A DNA stretch of 64,000 nucleotides from Podocnemis expansa (GCA_007922195.1 ML682005.1:35335762-35399761), one strand, 5' to 3'. Numbered from the stretch's first letter, positions 32,346 to 44,124 are shown. Notes: generated by a model from the sequence alone, not told the origin. Program-made: numbers and translations.

Positions 32346-34338
32346 AGGGAGACCAGACAGAGCAAGGATCGGACTCTCTGGGCCTGGATTTGGGAAGCTG
32401 GCTACAGGTAGCGTGGAGACCCTGGTGAATGGGAGAAAGCGCCACCGTAGTAGAGTCCTGGTGGGCTGTGAACAGAGGGGATCCAAGAGGCTTTTCTGGG
32501 TTCTCCATGACATAAACACACTTATCACCATATCAATTGTTCTCGCCTCACAAAAGGCAAGCAACCATCAGCTGAATATTGCTGCATTGCACAGAATATG
32601 TAGCCTCTCTCTAAGTTTAGTAGCTGCAAATGAGTATAACTGTTCTACTGATGGTGTCCCTGGGGGACACCAGCACAGCAATGAGTTTGGGTGTGACAGG
32701 AGAATGAGAAAAAGAAATATTTTGAATCAAGACAAGACGTGATCTATCACCTTTCAAAAAACTTTGAAACTTAAAGCATACCAGCCACCATTAAAATGTC
32801 AGAATTTGCCAACAGTTCCTATACAATTCAAATATCCAATGTTAGTGGTACCAGCCGGCAAATGATGACTATTTAAATAGCAACCACTGTCCCGTTTACT
32901 CTGATTGAGACTGAGTCTGATGATTCTCTCTCTCCATTTCTCTACAAGTGAAAGCTTTGCATTTTACTTTTCATCTACCTTATCTGATAAGTCCTAGGGG
33001 AGTAATTGTAACTTATACAAGTAACAGTTGTAACTGGACCATGTTGCTTGCAGCATTTAATTTGTAGGACAAGTTGTGACTTTGCCATGACATTGCAGCA
33101 ACCTGGTTTCAATATAACTTTTTTTAAACCCCAATGTAAGCATTTTGTAAAAGATTTCATGCTGGCTCTAAGGAAAGACACAGATCCATCTCAAGCTAGA
33201 CAAAATAGGTTTCAGTAGCAGCTAGTAGATAAGGAATAAAAAGCTCAATACAGGTGCAGCATCTTTTTGAGCAGAAGGTGCATTTAAAAACAAGATATAA
33301 CCTAATGCTAAAAGTCATAAGAAAGACAAAGGGATGAGCAGTAGGGACAGCAACGTAAATTTAGTCATCTTTCTACTGCAATATTTTGGTGGATCTAAAT
33401 TAAATTTCTATAATTTAATTTACCAAACCTTTAGGGATTTTTGGAAGAGAAATAGGTCCAGGCCTGTCTTTCTAATACAAGTTCACATTCTTAACACCCT
33501 CAAACTACGGAACAATTTAGAACTGAAATCTACATCTCAGCTAGCTGATTATCTGAAAGCCTCAAAGGATATCTTCATGTAACTGGGGAGTTGCTTGATC
33601 CATTGGGTGAGCATGTCATAGCCTTGCATTTTGACAGTATCATGAATGAATGGTGGTGAGGAAGACTACATTTCACTCCTTGTAAAACAGGAGACTATAT
33701 ATTCTTTAGGTCAGAGGAAGAGAAGCCATTGGGTTTGGTTTTGTTTTTTTAAAGTCCTCTCATTTTTTTTCATGGAACTGAGACTCTGGCCTGGCTGTGC
33801 CAGCAGAGAATCTAAAGTGGCAACTCTTTGATCTGCAGTGTTTTTAAGCTCTCTTTAGTGCATGTATGGGGGGGGGGTTAATCATACAAGAGATCATTGA
33901 ACAGAGGTGACAGCACCTGCTTGCTGTACTGCACAAATAGTTTAAAAGGCCAATGGTACTGCTAGGCCCTTAAGAACAGCATGCCCTGTTTTGTAAGGGA
34001 TCTAACTCAATGTGAGGCTTACCCTGTGGTTATTGCTATCTCAGTAGGCTCCAAATGTCTACCTATGCAGAAGTAAGAACATAGCTCTTAAGCACGAGTG
34101 GGATGGAGGGGGGAGACAAACCTTTTTTTCCTAAACCTTGTGGAGCCTAAGATCACGTGCAAAGTTGGAAAATAACCCAGTTTTCTCAAGCATCATGTCT
34201 CCCATACAGGAAAAATCATGGGTTCTGAGTAATGAGAAGCTTAAAGAAAGATCTTGAGGGAAGCAAAGTTATGTGTTTAGGATGTTTGTGAGAGTGGATC
34301 ATGTACACAAGGTACTTGACAGAATTAAAAGAAGGAAA
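32346..34338. other. Unassigned stretch
   Basis: No supported gene. The first 150 bp may be internal LTR-retrotransposon leader. The rest shows no repeat ends. Confidence 0.4.
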
Positions 34339-34340
34339 TA

Positions 34341-35745
34341 CCATATATACTCAGGTATAAGCCAATCCAGGCACAAGCTGACCCCCCCAATTCTGAGCCC
34401 AAAAAAGAAGCTAAAACTGGTGACCTGGGTATAAGCTGAGGTCCCCTCTTGGCCTTGGCCCCTAACCCCCACCCACTGCTGCTGGCTTCCTCTGGCATTT
34501 CTGACAGCTTCCCTACCCCAAAATCTCTACTGCTGCTTTTCCCTTGCCCCCCGTGCTGTCCGTTCCTCACTCCTGCCCTCCTGTTCTACCCTTTCCTCAC
34601 TTCCGTCACCCCTGCTGCCCCCTGCTCCGCCCTTTCCTCACTTCTCAGTTTCCTGCTGTTGCCCCCTGCTCACTTCTGGTTCCTGATGTTGCCCCCCTGC
34701 ACTGCCCTTTCCTCACTGTTGCCCTCCTGCTCCCACCTGCTTTGCCCTTTCCTCACTGCTGCCCCTCCGCTCACTTCTCAGTTTCCTGTTGCTGCTCCCT
34801 GCTCCACCCTTTCCTCACTGTTACCCCCTTGCTCTCACCTGCTATGCCCTTTCCTCACTTCCATCACCCCTGCTGCCCCCTGCTCTTCCCTTTTCTCATT
34901 GTTGCCCCCCTGCTCCCACCTGGTCTGCCCTTTCCTCACTTCCGTCACTCCTGCTGCCCCCCTGCTCCACCTTTTCCTCACTGCTACCCTGCTCACTTCT
35001 CAGTTTCCTGCTGTCCCCTACTCCCCCCTTTTCTCAATGCTGCCCCTGCTGCTCCTACTGCCCCCTCCTCACTGCTACCTGCTGCCCCCCACTCTGTCTC
35101 TTCCCTACTGCTGCCCCACTGGCTCATCACTGCTGCCCCCCTGCTCCCTTCTCAGTTTCCTGCTGTTGCTCCCGTTCCCCAACACCCTTTCCTCCTCATC
35201 CCCCAACCCCTGCTGCTGCTCTTCCCAGCCTGCCAGGCACCCCTCCCAAATCCCCGGTCCCTGTCGCTGCTTCGGGCTCCCCAAAAACCCTGGGTCCTCC
35301 TGCCGCTTTCCCCGGACTCCCCGACCCCCCCCCATGCCCAAGCCCTGCCGCCCCTTCCCTGGCCTCCCTGAACCACCCCCCCACCAAAACCCTCCCAGCC
35401 ATCCCATCACTTTCGCCAACTCCCCGACCCCCTCCCCAAGCTCCGGTCCCTGCCACTCCTTCCCTGGCCTCCCTGAATCCCCCCCTCAATGTCCAGGCTG
35501 ACACCCTCCCAGGACCTCCTTACTTGGCCACTCCAGACGCCGGGGGTCCCTTCTTTCCTCCAGCCCCAGCCCTGGCCGACTGCCTAAGATGGCTGCCCGG
35601 CAACACTGGAGCTCCAGCCTGCTGCTTGGTCACGGAAAGGGCTGGCTGGGGCTGTCTACCGTATTCTCCTGAGTATAAGCCGAGTGCCTGTTTTGAAGCC
35701 AATTTTCAGGCACAAAATTCTTGGCTTATACGCGGTGATATATGG
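34341..35745. mobile_element. Composite DNA element with TATAAGCC-type termini
   Basis: The left end ccatatatactcaggtataagcc (from 34341) and the right end ggcttatacgcggtgatatatgg (to 35745) are inverted copies, each bordered by TA (34339-34340 and 35746-35747), as for Tc1/mariner-like TA insertion. A complete 87-bp hairpin unit of the same ends sits at 35659-35745 (ccgtattctcctgagtataagcc...), so the left end occurs twice in the same orientation. A CCT-rich minisatellite fills the space between. Family assignment is uncertain. Confidence 0.55.
34450..35500. repeat. CCT-rich (polypyrimidine) minisatellite, about 1 kb
   Basis: Irregular units of about 30-60 bp built on 'ctgccctttcctcactgctgccccctgctc' gradually change to 'ccccggactccccgacccc'. 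The plus strand is almost free of G in the first 700 bp. It keeps all three plus-strand frames open for 275-350 residues, giving proline/leucine-rich frames that are not proteins. Confidence 0.85.
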
Positions 35746-35747
35746 TA

Positions 35748-36036
35748 ACTGGGTGAAAAACATGAGAAGATGTGAGGCAGGGAAAATGCTATGGGAATGT
35801 AATAGGAGAGGAAGGACAGTGCTTATTCTGTTTTATGGGAAGGAACAGCTAAGACTGTGCAAAGGAGACACGACTCATTGAAAAAGGGAAAAGAAACCCA
35901 GAAAGAAAGAAGACAGAAGATACTAAAAGGAAAATCAAACAACAAAAATGGGAATGGAGGCTGAAAGAAGGAAGAAAAAGAAACAGAAGAAACCACACAC
36001 CCTGCTGGGAGTCCCATTTTACAGTTGGTGTTACAA
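35748..36036. other. Purine-rich stretch
   Basis: Mostly GAA/AAG-rich sequence (35880-35990) with no gene or repeat ends. Confidence 0.5.
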
Positions 36037-36044
36037 CCTTTCTG

Positions 36045-36287
36045 CAATGCCGGATTTCCCATTAGGCACTGTAGGCACAGTGCCTAGGGCATATGAAATT
36101 TTTAGGGCCTATGAAGGAAAGAAAAAATTAAAAAAGCAGCAAAAATAAGGAAAATCACATGGTTTAGCATTAGAATAGTTTAAAGTGCATTGTGTCAATC
36201 AAAATAATTCAATTGGCATTTACCTCTCTTTTTGCACGTTTCGGAGTGAAAGTGCCTAGGGCCTACGAACACCAAAATCCAGCCCTG
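36045..36287. mobile_element. 243-bp non-autonomous hAT-type element
   Basis: Ends caatgccggattt and aaatccagccctg are inverted relatives. Flanks cctttctg (36037-36044) and cctttcta (36288-36295) form an 8-bp TSD with one mismatch. The subterminal 'gtgcctagggc(a/c)ta(t/c)ga' block occurs on both sides of the centre (36080-36100 and 36252-36267). No coding capacity. Confidence 0.7.
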
Positions 36288-36295
36288 CCTTTCTA

Positions 36296-38108
36296 ATGTC
36301 ACTTTTGTTGAATAAATGGGAAAGAAAGTTTGCTGGATCCAGTTTTTCAGTGGTGAGGTCCAATGTGAATTTACAGAAAGTGACCATGATGTAGGGAGGC
36401 AGGAAGTAGGGGTGGACACTCCCTTTCTAGGCACAGTAATGACAGTGCATCTTTAGATTGCCATTACTGTGAAGATTGATGACAGAAGTATGCAAATTTT
36501 CATGGTTTGGATTTCAGTCACCCCCCAAACTTGCTTTGCTGTCCACCAAAGAGAATTCTAGGGCTGGCTCTGAAAGAGAAGTTAATACAGCCAATTTATA
36601 CAGCTAATACAACTATTTTGAATGCCTCGAGACATGGGCAGTCATTTGCACAGGTCTGTGAGGGAGCTGAAGTTCAAGATAGCACAGTTCATGCAATATC
36701 AACTGTTCACTGCTGTATAGCAGACTCAGGAATCTTGTTCTCTACTAAGCTGTTTTCCTGATGAATCTGACACAAGGTTATTTGTCTGTATTTCATGTTG
36801 TAACCAACGTTGTCTATAATGCTGTGCTAGGAATCCCTCAAAGTTTTGCTGCAATTGTTTCAAGGCTCACTTGAACGCACAAACACATGGCATGGAATTG
36901 TGTCAGGAATGCTGTTTGGCAAATGACCAAGATTCAGTCCTTAAAAGAACTCTGGTTGGATCATTAGTTTCCCCAGTATGAACTGGGTACTCGTGGGATG
37001 CACAAGAACACTGATCTATTGCCGTTCTTGTTACAGTAATAAGTAGTGATACATCCATGTTACCTTAAATATCACAGACACAAATCTTCAGATTTCTATT
37101 CTGCTAATCAAGATCAGTTTAACAATAGGTGGTGGGAAGAGTCACGTTGCATAACACAGAACTCAAAAATCATAACTTCTAGAAATAGAACAGAACTTTT
37201 GCAATTAAGTTCTACTTCCTTCTTGCAAAGCTGGGGTCCTAGGCTACTACATTTTATTTTAATGTAATTGCCTGGTTAAAGGGGGCAAGAATTACATTCA
37301 GCCAAGAATCTTTATTGCTTAAATAGGCTTCTGTTCAGTGAGAAGTATTTGTTAAAAAGAAAAGCTTTCCTTTGAATCAATGGTGCAAGTGAAGGGCTGG
37401 AGTGAATGTTTTTAGGACTTGAAAACAGTACAAAATTCAATTCTTACAAACAATACTGATCCGGAATCTCTTGCATTATAATAAGAATAAATGTAAGGAC
37501 AAATTTCAATGTTAAGTGCAAACTAACAATTCCAATGAAAGGTTTAGCTGAGGCAATGTGTGTGACAGAGAAGGTCAGACAATTCATGCTATAATCAGAC
37601 CTTTAAGGTAGAAACAGCTGTATAATATATGGATGGTAACAAAAAATTGTACACTAAAGCACTGTATAAAGTCACAATTAATCCTTCTAACATCATAGAG
37701 TAAGAATCTATCATTTTGGCTTCAAAATGATGGATTATGATTTATTTTGGGAACATTCTGCTGCATTCATTACATAGGTGGTCTGGGAATTGTAGTTCAA
37801 ATGCCTCTCTCACTTAAAATACTGTTTCAGAATGACTTTCAGTCCTATAAATGGGTACTGCTTTCACCTCAAAAATGTTTAAAGCTCTTATTAATATGAA
37901 GAGGAATGACACTAAGACCTCTACTAATTAAAACCACTTCTAACAAAGCTGTTTGCATTCTTAGAGATTTCACCAAAAATCCTCCATCGAATTCTATTGC
38001 CAGCTATGAAAATTCATTCCCTCTCCAGGACTCATAAGACAAAGAAAAACAATGTTAACAGCAGAGACGCTTTGCACAGTAGGCCTCTCCTATCAGTGCC
38101 CATTGCTA
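36296..38108. other. Unassigned stretch
   Basis: No supported gene, tandem repeat or element boundary. Confidence 0.5.
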
Positions 38109-38109
38109 A

Positions 38110-38599
38110 AGTATGTCTACACTGGAGGCTCTGTTAAGTCGACCTAACAAGGTCAACTTTAAGTCAACTTAAAGTTGACCTTGTTAAGTGAACTTTGAGA
38201 GTCCCCATTGAAAACTCCTGTCCACTACTTGGGCAGGTGCTAGGTTGATGGAGGGGTGGTGTGTTCTGGGTAGCTGTGCCACATTGCACTGGAGAATTGC
38301 CCTCTTCCCCTGGCCACTCCTTTAAAACAGGAAGTGAGCACAACACCCTTCCTGATGGCCAGGAACTCTGGGAGGGAGCCTGGAGGCCAATTAGGTTGAC
38401 TTAAGGGCTTTCCCTGTATACATTGGCTTAAGTCAGCTTGATAGCATTAAGTCAACCTTAAAAGGTGGTGTTATTAAGCCGATTTATGGAAGTACTTAAG
38501 TAGACTTAATAAAAGCCATATGTAGCTGCAGGAGTCTGTAGGTCAACTTAACCTTCCTGAAGTAAGCCTAAGGCTCCAGTGTGGACAAACATACCTTTA
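38110..38599. mobile_element. DNA element with 'gtatgt(ttg)tc(c)acactggag' inverted ends
   Basis: The left end agtatgtctacactggag and the right end ctccagtgtggacaaacatacct are inverted repeats. The interior is built from repeated ttaagtcgacctaa / aggtcaactt motifs in both orientations, including a near-perfect palindrome at 38145-38186. No transposase. A TSD could not be fixed. Confidence 0.6.
38145..38186. repeat. 42-bp palindrome (20-bp arms, 2-bp spacer)
   Basis: taacaaggtcaactttaagt at 38145-38164 is the exact reverse complement of 38167-38186, with 'ca' between. It can extrude as a cruciform and is part of the element at 38110-38599. Confidence 0.9.
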
Positions 38600-38868
38600 G
38601 GGTCAAATACTACAACGGACTGGGTACCTTTCTCTCCTACAAATGTCAATTGGGATTCAGGATATCTGGGTTCTCACAGAATCAGTACTTCAATGAATAA
38701 AGGAAGAGGTGCTGCAGGAAGGAAACGGACTCCCTCCTTCATGTAGTAAGCAATGGTGTAAGCTGTCCAAGAAAGCAAGCTTCAGAACCCCCTTGGATGA
38801 CATCAGAATTGGGGGGCACAAAGATTTTTGTGTAGTAGCCTGAGGAATAAGCTTAAGTATTATTTAGT
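38600..38868. other. Unassigned stretch
   Basis: No gene or element is recognised. Confidence 0.45.
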
Positions 38869-38876
38869 GTCACAGC

Positions 38877-39191
38877 TAAGAGCGTTGTTGCCCAAGGAAA
38901 AGACCCTGGGCCCAGGACCAGGCCCTGGGACCGACCTGGAGTCGCAATCCTGGGCTCCTGCCACTGCCAGCCCAGCCCCAACCCCCGGCCGGGGACAGGG
39001 CTGGGTGAGGCAGTGGCAACTGTGGATGGCCCAGCCCAGATCCCAGGCTGAGAGAGGCAGGCGCTGCCATGGCTGGCCCAGCACCAGCTACCCAGCCGGT
39101 CATAGGGCCAGGAAAGGCAGGGGGCGCACCAGCCATTCTGGGTACTGGCACTGGGACTTGAGGCATGTGCCAGGCACCAGTGATGCCCTTG
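38877..39191. mobile_element. GC-rich non-autonomous hAT-type element (family A, copy 2)
   Basis: The element starts taagagcgttgttg and ends cagtgatgcccttg, matching the ends of the copy at 1711-2057, and is flanked by gtcacagc on both sides (38869-38876 and 39192-39199), an exact 8-bp TSD. The interior is GC-rich without coding capacity and shares 'ccaggcaccag(c/t)gatgccc' with the first copy. Confidence 0.8.
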
Positions 39192-39199
39192 GTCACAGC

Positions 39200-39525
39200 C
39201 CTGAAAGAGTAAATTCCCACAGACAACCCTAATTGTTCTCTTACAAGTTACTGTTATCTAGTAATCTGTAATCCCTCTTAGCTTTCTAGTCTTCTTAAAA
39301 TGGAAAGAAACTAGGTGCAATGACCTTGAGCATTGTATTGCATGGGTCTACATGGAATACCCAGTGTTCTGTTAAGTGATAAGAACATCATGTTGCTAGC
39401 TACTTTAAAAAAAAAAATTAGCTGAAGCAGAACAGATAACAGCTTGTGCTAGCCACCAAATTTTCTGGATACAGACTCCAGCAGCTAGCGCACACTGCCT
39501 CCTGTGCCACTAGTCAAACTGCTAT
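39200..39525. other. Unassigned stretch
   Basis: Nothing supported; an A10 tract lies near 39408-39417. Confidence 0.4.
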
Positions 39526-39534
39526 TTTGAGAGT

Positions 39535-39795
39535 ATATCTACACTGCAAAGAAAAACCCATGGCATCAACTATCAGATTCCAGGACAACTGACTCATGCC
39601 TTCAGAGCTAAAAATACTGGTCTAGGTGTTCCCATTCAGGCTGGAGCCTGGGCTCTGAGACACTCCTACTTCACCACGTTTCAAAGTCCAAGCCTGAAGG
39701 TCTACACTGCTATTTTTAGCTTTGTAGCCCAAGTCCAAGTTGCTCTGAGACTTGGTGACACAGGTTTTCTTGGCAGTGTAGATGTGCCCTTATAT
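39535..39795. mobile_element. Small DNA element with 'atctacactgc' inverted ends
   Basis: The left end tatatctacactgcaaagaaaa mirrors the right end ttcttggcagtgtagatgtgccc. The intervening 230 bp lack coding capacity. The TSD is not clear, so the boundaries are approximate. Confidence 0.5.
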
Positions 39796-40036
39796 GTAAT
39801 TTACTTGAGCTGGAAATTAAACTTTCCAGCTGTGCAAATGTAACATTAGAGATGTAAAAATGGGTTTTAGGGACCTAAGTCTCTTTGACCATCTGGACCC
39901 TAATGCTTAGGGTTGTGCAGTCTTGCCTTTGTATACTTTGGTTGTACTACCCCTATGCAACCGGAAGGAAAAGTGAAGCTGTAATTCAGCTTTCCCACTT
40001 TTTGGGGAGAGTAAAGTGAGAGGAGGGGACAAAAGG

Positions 40037-40440
40037 GCTACGTCTACACCCAAAAGCTTAGTTCAGACTTGCTTAGTCCAAACTAAGTAGTTCAAAGTTA
40101 GTTTGAACTAACTACATTTTTTTAGTTTGAACTTGCTGAGCTTCTAGTTCAAACTAAAAAAGCACAGCTAGTTCAAACTAAAAAGTTAGTTTGAAATTAT
40201 TTAGTTTGAAGCAGCATGACTACATCATGCTAGTTAGAACTAAATTTCAAAATAAGTTTAAAATAAGCAGTTAGTTTGGACTAACCAGCCAAATTAACTA
40301 GTTTGAACTCAGCTTTGCTTAGTTCAGACTAAATAATCTTTTAGTTTGAGCTAGGCAAAGCCTACTGTAGACAGGGCTCAAATTAGTTTGAATTAAGCCT
40401 CCTCAATTCGAACTAATTTGCTAGTGTGTACATAGCTAAA
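40037..40440. mobile_element. DNA element filled with 'agtttgaacta' inverted subrepeats
   Basis: Ends gctacgtctacaccc and tagtgtgtacatagc are inverted relatives. The interior contains more than a dozen copies of agttcaaact or agtttgaact in both orientations, able to form many nested hairpins. No transposase and no convincing TSD. Confidence 0.6.
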
Positions 40441-40444
40441 GAGT

Positions 40445-41568
40445 CTTATTTTTAGAAACATTTTATTTGTGGTCATTCTTCCCCTCTAGCAAAATAATGA
40501 TTCACTGCTATGACACTAAGTAGTACTGAGTTTAATGCTCAGATCAAGTGGTCAGATACTTTTCTTAAACTAACCCTGCTAAAATCTGATTGCTTCCTTT
40601 TTAGTTTCTAACTGGAGGGGGGAATGGATCAGCATTCATGTCAAACTCCCCAGCAGTATCTGAACCAAACTAGGGAAGCTAATGATCCAACCAGCAGATC
40701 AAATTCTGTAATGAATCCTGATCATGTGCCACCTGAGGCACGTCGTGTGTATGCTAAGAAGTTGCCAGCTGAAACAGAGCATGCATTTGTATGCCTATCC
40801 AAAATGGGAATTAGGCCTGCTATCTACTGCACAGACATACTCAGAGTCCCAAGGTGTATGCACCATTGTGATCCACAAAATTCTCAGTCAATTGCCCCTA
40901 ATCCTGTAGGTGCTAAAACTTATTTGGTGCTAAAACTTATTTGCTGTAAACCTCTGGGCATGTGCACTGCTGCTTCCCACATTAACCCTAGCATAATCCA
41001 GAAATTAGGGGATTAGTGTTCACTGTTCTCCGCCTATCTTGCATGCAGGGCCTGATCCCCTAGCTGGGCTCAAAGACCAGCAAACTAAATATTAACTGGA
41101 CTACAGAAAGAGTATTAACTAGTAGTTGGGGCAATTACATGAAAGATAGGAGATCCTTTTTCAAACTCTTCCTCATCAAGCAGAAGGGCAAATTAAATCA
41201 ATGTCTCCCATATGCTGGGCGAGTACCCTAGCCCCTGAACTGAAAGTTGGAAGGGAGGCAGCAGCCTCAGCGTCCTCCTCCTCCTCACCTCCATTGTTTA
41301 TCTGCAGTTAGCTCCTAACTCATTCTTGCAAGAAACTGCTTAGGCATCAAAGCTGTCTGACTCCAGGAGGAGGGTCCCGAGTTGTGGGTGGAAATCACCT
41401 CACTGCAGCCTCGAATCATAAACAGCAAACTCCCAAAGAGACGGGCTCAAGATGCATCCGTCTATTCAACATCTCCCATTGGCTAGGTTAGGCAGCTCCT
41501 AAAGTACCCTGCTAGCTTTTGCAGATTCCATTTTCAGACACTTAACTCTTCCCATGCATTGCAAAGGG
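40445..41568. other. Unassigned stretch with possible SINE remnant
   Basis: No supported gene. On the minus strand, about 41245-41180, the order ggggctagggtactcgcccagcatatgggagacattga resembles the tRNA-like head of an old SINE, but the B box is eroded. A frame at 40624-41016 has no recognised motif. Confidence 0.35.
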
Positions 41569-41576
41569 AATGTAGG

Positions 41577-42496
41577 CAGAGGCAGCCTTTGGCAATTGGG
41601 GGGTCTAGGTAAGGGCCCTTTATGGCCCCCCCCCGATAGGCCCCCACTGCCACCCTCACCAGGGTCTTGGTCCCCGCTGCTGCCCTAGCCACCCCCCCCA
41701 CAGTCCCAACTCCCCTGGGGTGGGAGCAGGGGGCCATGGATCGTCGGGGCCAGAGGCTACTCTGCCCTCCTGCCCATACAGCCTCCCTGCAGCAGGGATG
41801 GAGCAACAAGCACAGCATACCCCTGGCCAGCCACAGCTCCCCAGGGGGAGGAATGGGCCAGCACCGAGCCATACATGTGGCTGTGAAGCAGAGCCGTAAC
41901 TACAGTGGGGCCAACAGGGCAAAGCCCCAGGTGATGCAGAGCGGCTATATAGAGCCGCTCTATTAAAGGGTGGCTTTCGTGGTCCCAGCTTCAAGTGCTG
42001 CCAATGGCAAAGGGTGCATGCCAATGGGAAAGTGCCCTGGGAGGCAAAAACTGGCGTTATAGCTCTGCGATGGGGCCCTGGAGCAGCCTGCTCCAAAAAG
42101 AGTTCGGGCTGCTTCACCCCCAGCCCCCCAGGCCTGAATAGAGGCTGCCTCGCCCCAGACCCTGGCTCAGGTCCTTTCAGCCCATGCACGTGGCCAGGGG
42201 TGAAGTGGCCCGAACTCTTTGGAGCAGGCCACTCCAGGGCCCCACCTCCACATGCACATCTCAGTCCAGCCCTCTGTGCCTCCTGTGGAGGTGCAGCTGG
42301 CCAGGGGTACATTGGGCTTTCTGCACCGCCCCCACTGCAGGGAGGCTGGGTGGGCAGGCAGGCAGGCAGTGCAGTTTCCACAGCCCCCGCTCCCCTGACA
42401 GCAAGGGTAGGTGGAGCAGGTAACTGCTATGGGGCCCCCTTACTGCTTGAGGCCCTAGGTGGTCGCCTGCTTCACTTACCCCAAAAACCACCTCTG
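41577..42496. mobile_element. GC-rich hAT-type element, with nested insertion
   Basis: Ends cagaggcagcctttgg and ccaaaaaccacctctg are inverted repeats. Flanks aatgtagg (41569-41576) and agcatagg (42497-42504) match at 5 of 8 positions. The interior is GC-rich with poly-C tracts and long meaningless frames on both strands. A second terminal-repeat pair lies inside at 41889-42067. Confidence 0.5.
41889..42067. mobile_element. Small nested DNA element
   Basis: cagagccgtaactac at the left and gcgttatagctctg at the right are inverted copies with few differences. The 179-bp unit has no coding capacity, and its TSD is weak. Confidence 0.45.
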
Positions 42497-42504
42497 AGCA
42501 TAGG

Positions 42505-42867
42505 TTCTAAACTCAGCCTTTGTATAGCCTATAGTTGCTCCACTGATTTTTTTCTAGGCAATTAAAAGTTAGATGTTATAACACTGAAGTCCCTTTAGGG
42601 ATCTGGCTGTAGGTGTACCCCTAGCTGAGGGCTCCTTTTATTATAGATAAGTCTGTTGTACTTATAATCACTTTATTTGACTTATGCTGACAGAGACTGG
42701 ATCCTGTTGAGTACAATTTGATTTCTGCAAGTCACCCTACTAGCTTAGACATCAATTTTTATTCTCTCCAAACTGTGACTATATATTACCTCCTGAACAG
42801 CAGAACTCCATTATACACCAAACTTTGGTCTAAAAGGAATTTTTATTCCTCTGAGCTCCTTAAATCA
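42505..42867. other. Unassigned stretch
   Basis: No gene or element is recognised. Confidence 0.4.
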
Positions 42868-43012
42868 TGATTTGAGAATATAAATAACTCAGTCATAGGT
42901 TAGAGGCTTATTGCTGGAACAGGTGGGTGAATTATGGAGGCCTGCATTGTGCGAGAGGTCAGACTAGATGATCATACTGGACCTTTCTGACCTTAGAGTC
43001 TAAGAGCTCAGA
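42868..43012 (+). mobile_element. CR1-type 3' end or SINE tail fragment
   Basis: gcattgtgcgagaggtcagactagatgatcatactggacctttctgaccttagagtcta matches the 3' end shared by turtle CR1 elements and the tRNA-derived SINEs that borrow it. There is no reverse-transcriptase sequence upstream, so it is a short truncated copy. Confidence 0.6.
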
Positions 43013-43140
43013 TGCTTGACAACAGGGCTCAGAGACAGAAGTGATGAGAAGCTTCAGCTACTGCTGATGAAGTAAAGAATTACGAAAAAACAGAGCAGGG
43101 GACAGACCCTTTGTGTGCCATCCACAGCCATCCATTTATC

Positions 43141-43494
43141 CAGGGGCGTCGCTGGTGCTAGGCACCGGGGGCACGTGCCCCAAATCCCAGCACTGGTGCC
43201 CCGGGTCTGGCGGGCTGCCCCCCCCCGGGTCTCCACCCCAATTGGCCGGAGATCCAGGGCCCAGCCGCCCGCAGCTGTGGCAGTCCTGTCCCCAGTGGGA
43301 GATCCGGGGCCGAGCCACCAGCAGCAGCGGTGGCTGCTCCGTCCCCATCCCTGGCTGGGGATGTGGTGCTCAGCCACCCACGGCGGCACATGGTGGCTTC
43401 TGGCCCTGTCCCCAGCCAGGGGCCGTGGCCTGCGGGCTGGGGGCGGGGCCTGGGGCTGTGGCCAGGATCCCTCCCCAGGGCAGCGACACCCTTG
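43141..43494. mobile_element. GC-rich non-autonomous hAT-type element (family A, copy 3)
   Basis: Starts caggggcgtcgctggtgc and ends cagcgacacccttg, the inverted ends of the family at 1711 and 38877. Interior GC content is very high, with frames open on both strands that carry no motif. The 8-bp flanks (catttatc and catccccc) match only at half the positions, so the TSD is unproven. Confidence 0.65.
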
Positions 43495-44112
43495 CATCCC
43501 CCTCATGACCATGCATTAAACAGATCACAGCATCAGCAGTGTGATATGAGTGTTGTTCTAAACTACCCCTAACCCCCTTGAAAGAACCACCACAGCCAGG
43601 AACACTTTCAAATGCCGTCAGCATAAAAGAAAAGGCAAAATTACATTCCTATATATACACTGAATTTGAGAAAATCTGCCATTCTAGTAATAAATCATTC
43701 TTATGTGTTGTACCAAGGCACATTTAAGGAAATTATCTTCTGCTAATGCTTGATTAATAACCTCTCCATTCTCCAGAGTTCAATGTACAGTATACGATGA
43801 GTCCCTAATGAAATAACATCAAATGTATCATTTAATGGAAAAATGTTCTGGTCACCAAATGACCATGATTATTGCAATTCACTTTCCTTTGTTCTGGTCT
43901 CAATAAAAGAGCTTACAGCCATTCAGTAACAAAAGCATTCTCTGTAAAACTATTAAGAATTGCCCATAGGTATTCTCTATTAGACAGCTCCTGTTTTAAA
44001 ATGCATCTATTTTGGAAATAAGAAATAAGTATGTATTCCTCATTTTGTCTATAACTTTCTTCATTCCTTTAATTGCAGCATTGCTTACTTCAGATGCTTA
44101 AATTATGTATTG
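43495..44112. other. Unassigned stretch
   Basis: No gene or element is recognised. Confidence 0.45.
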
Positions 44113-44124
44113 CAAATAATATTT

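Noticed and set aside
34449..35748. Open frames of 275-350 residues, proline- and leucine-rich
   Set aside because: Three overlapping frames are open at once because the DNA is a low-complexity CCT-rich minisatellite; no motif or codon pattern supports a protein.
41534..42565. Frames of up to 241 residues on both strands
   Set aside because: They lie inside a GC-rich non-autonomous element and have no recognisable domain.
43054..43519. Overlapping 131-152-residue frames
   Set aside because: Open on both strands across a GC-rich element copy; composition artefact.
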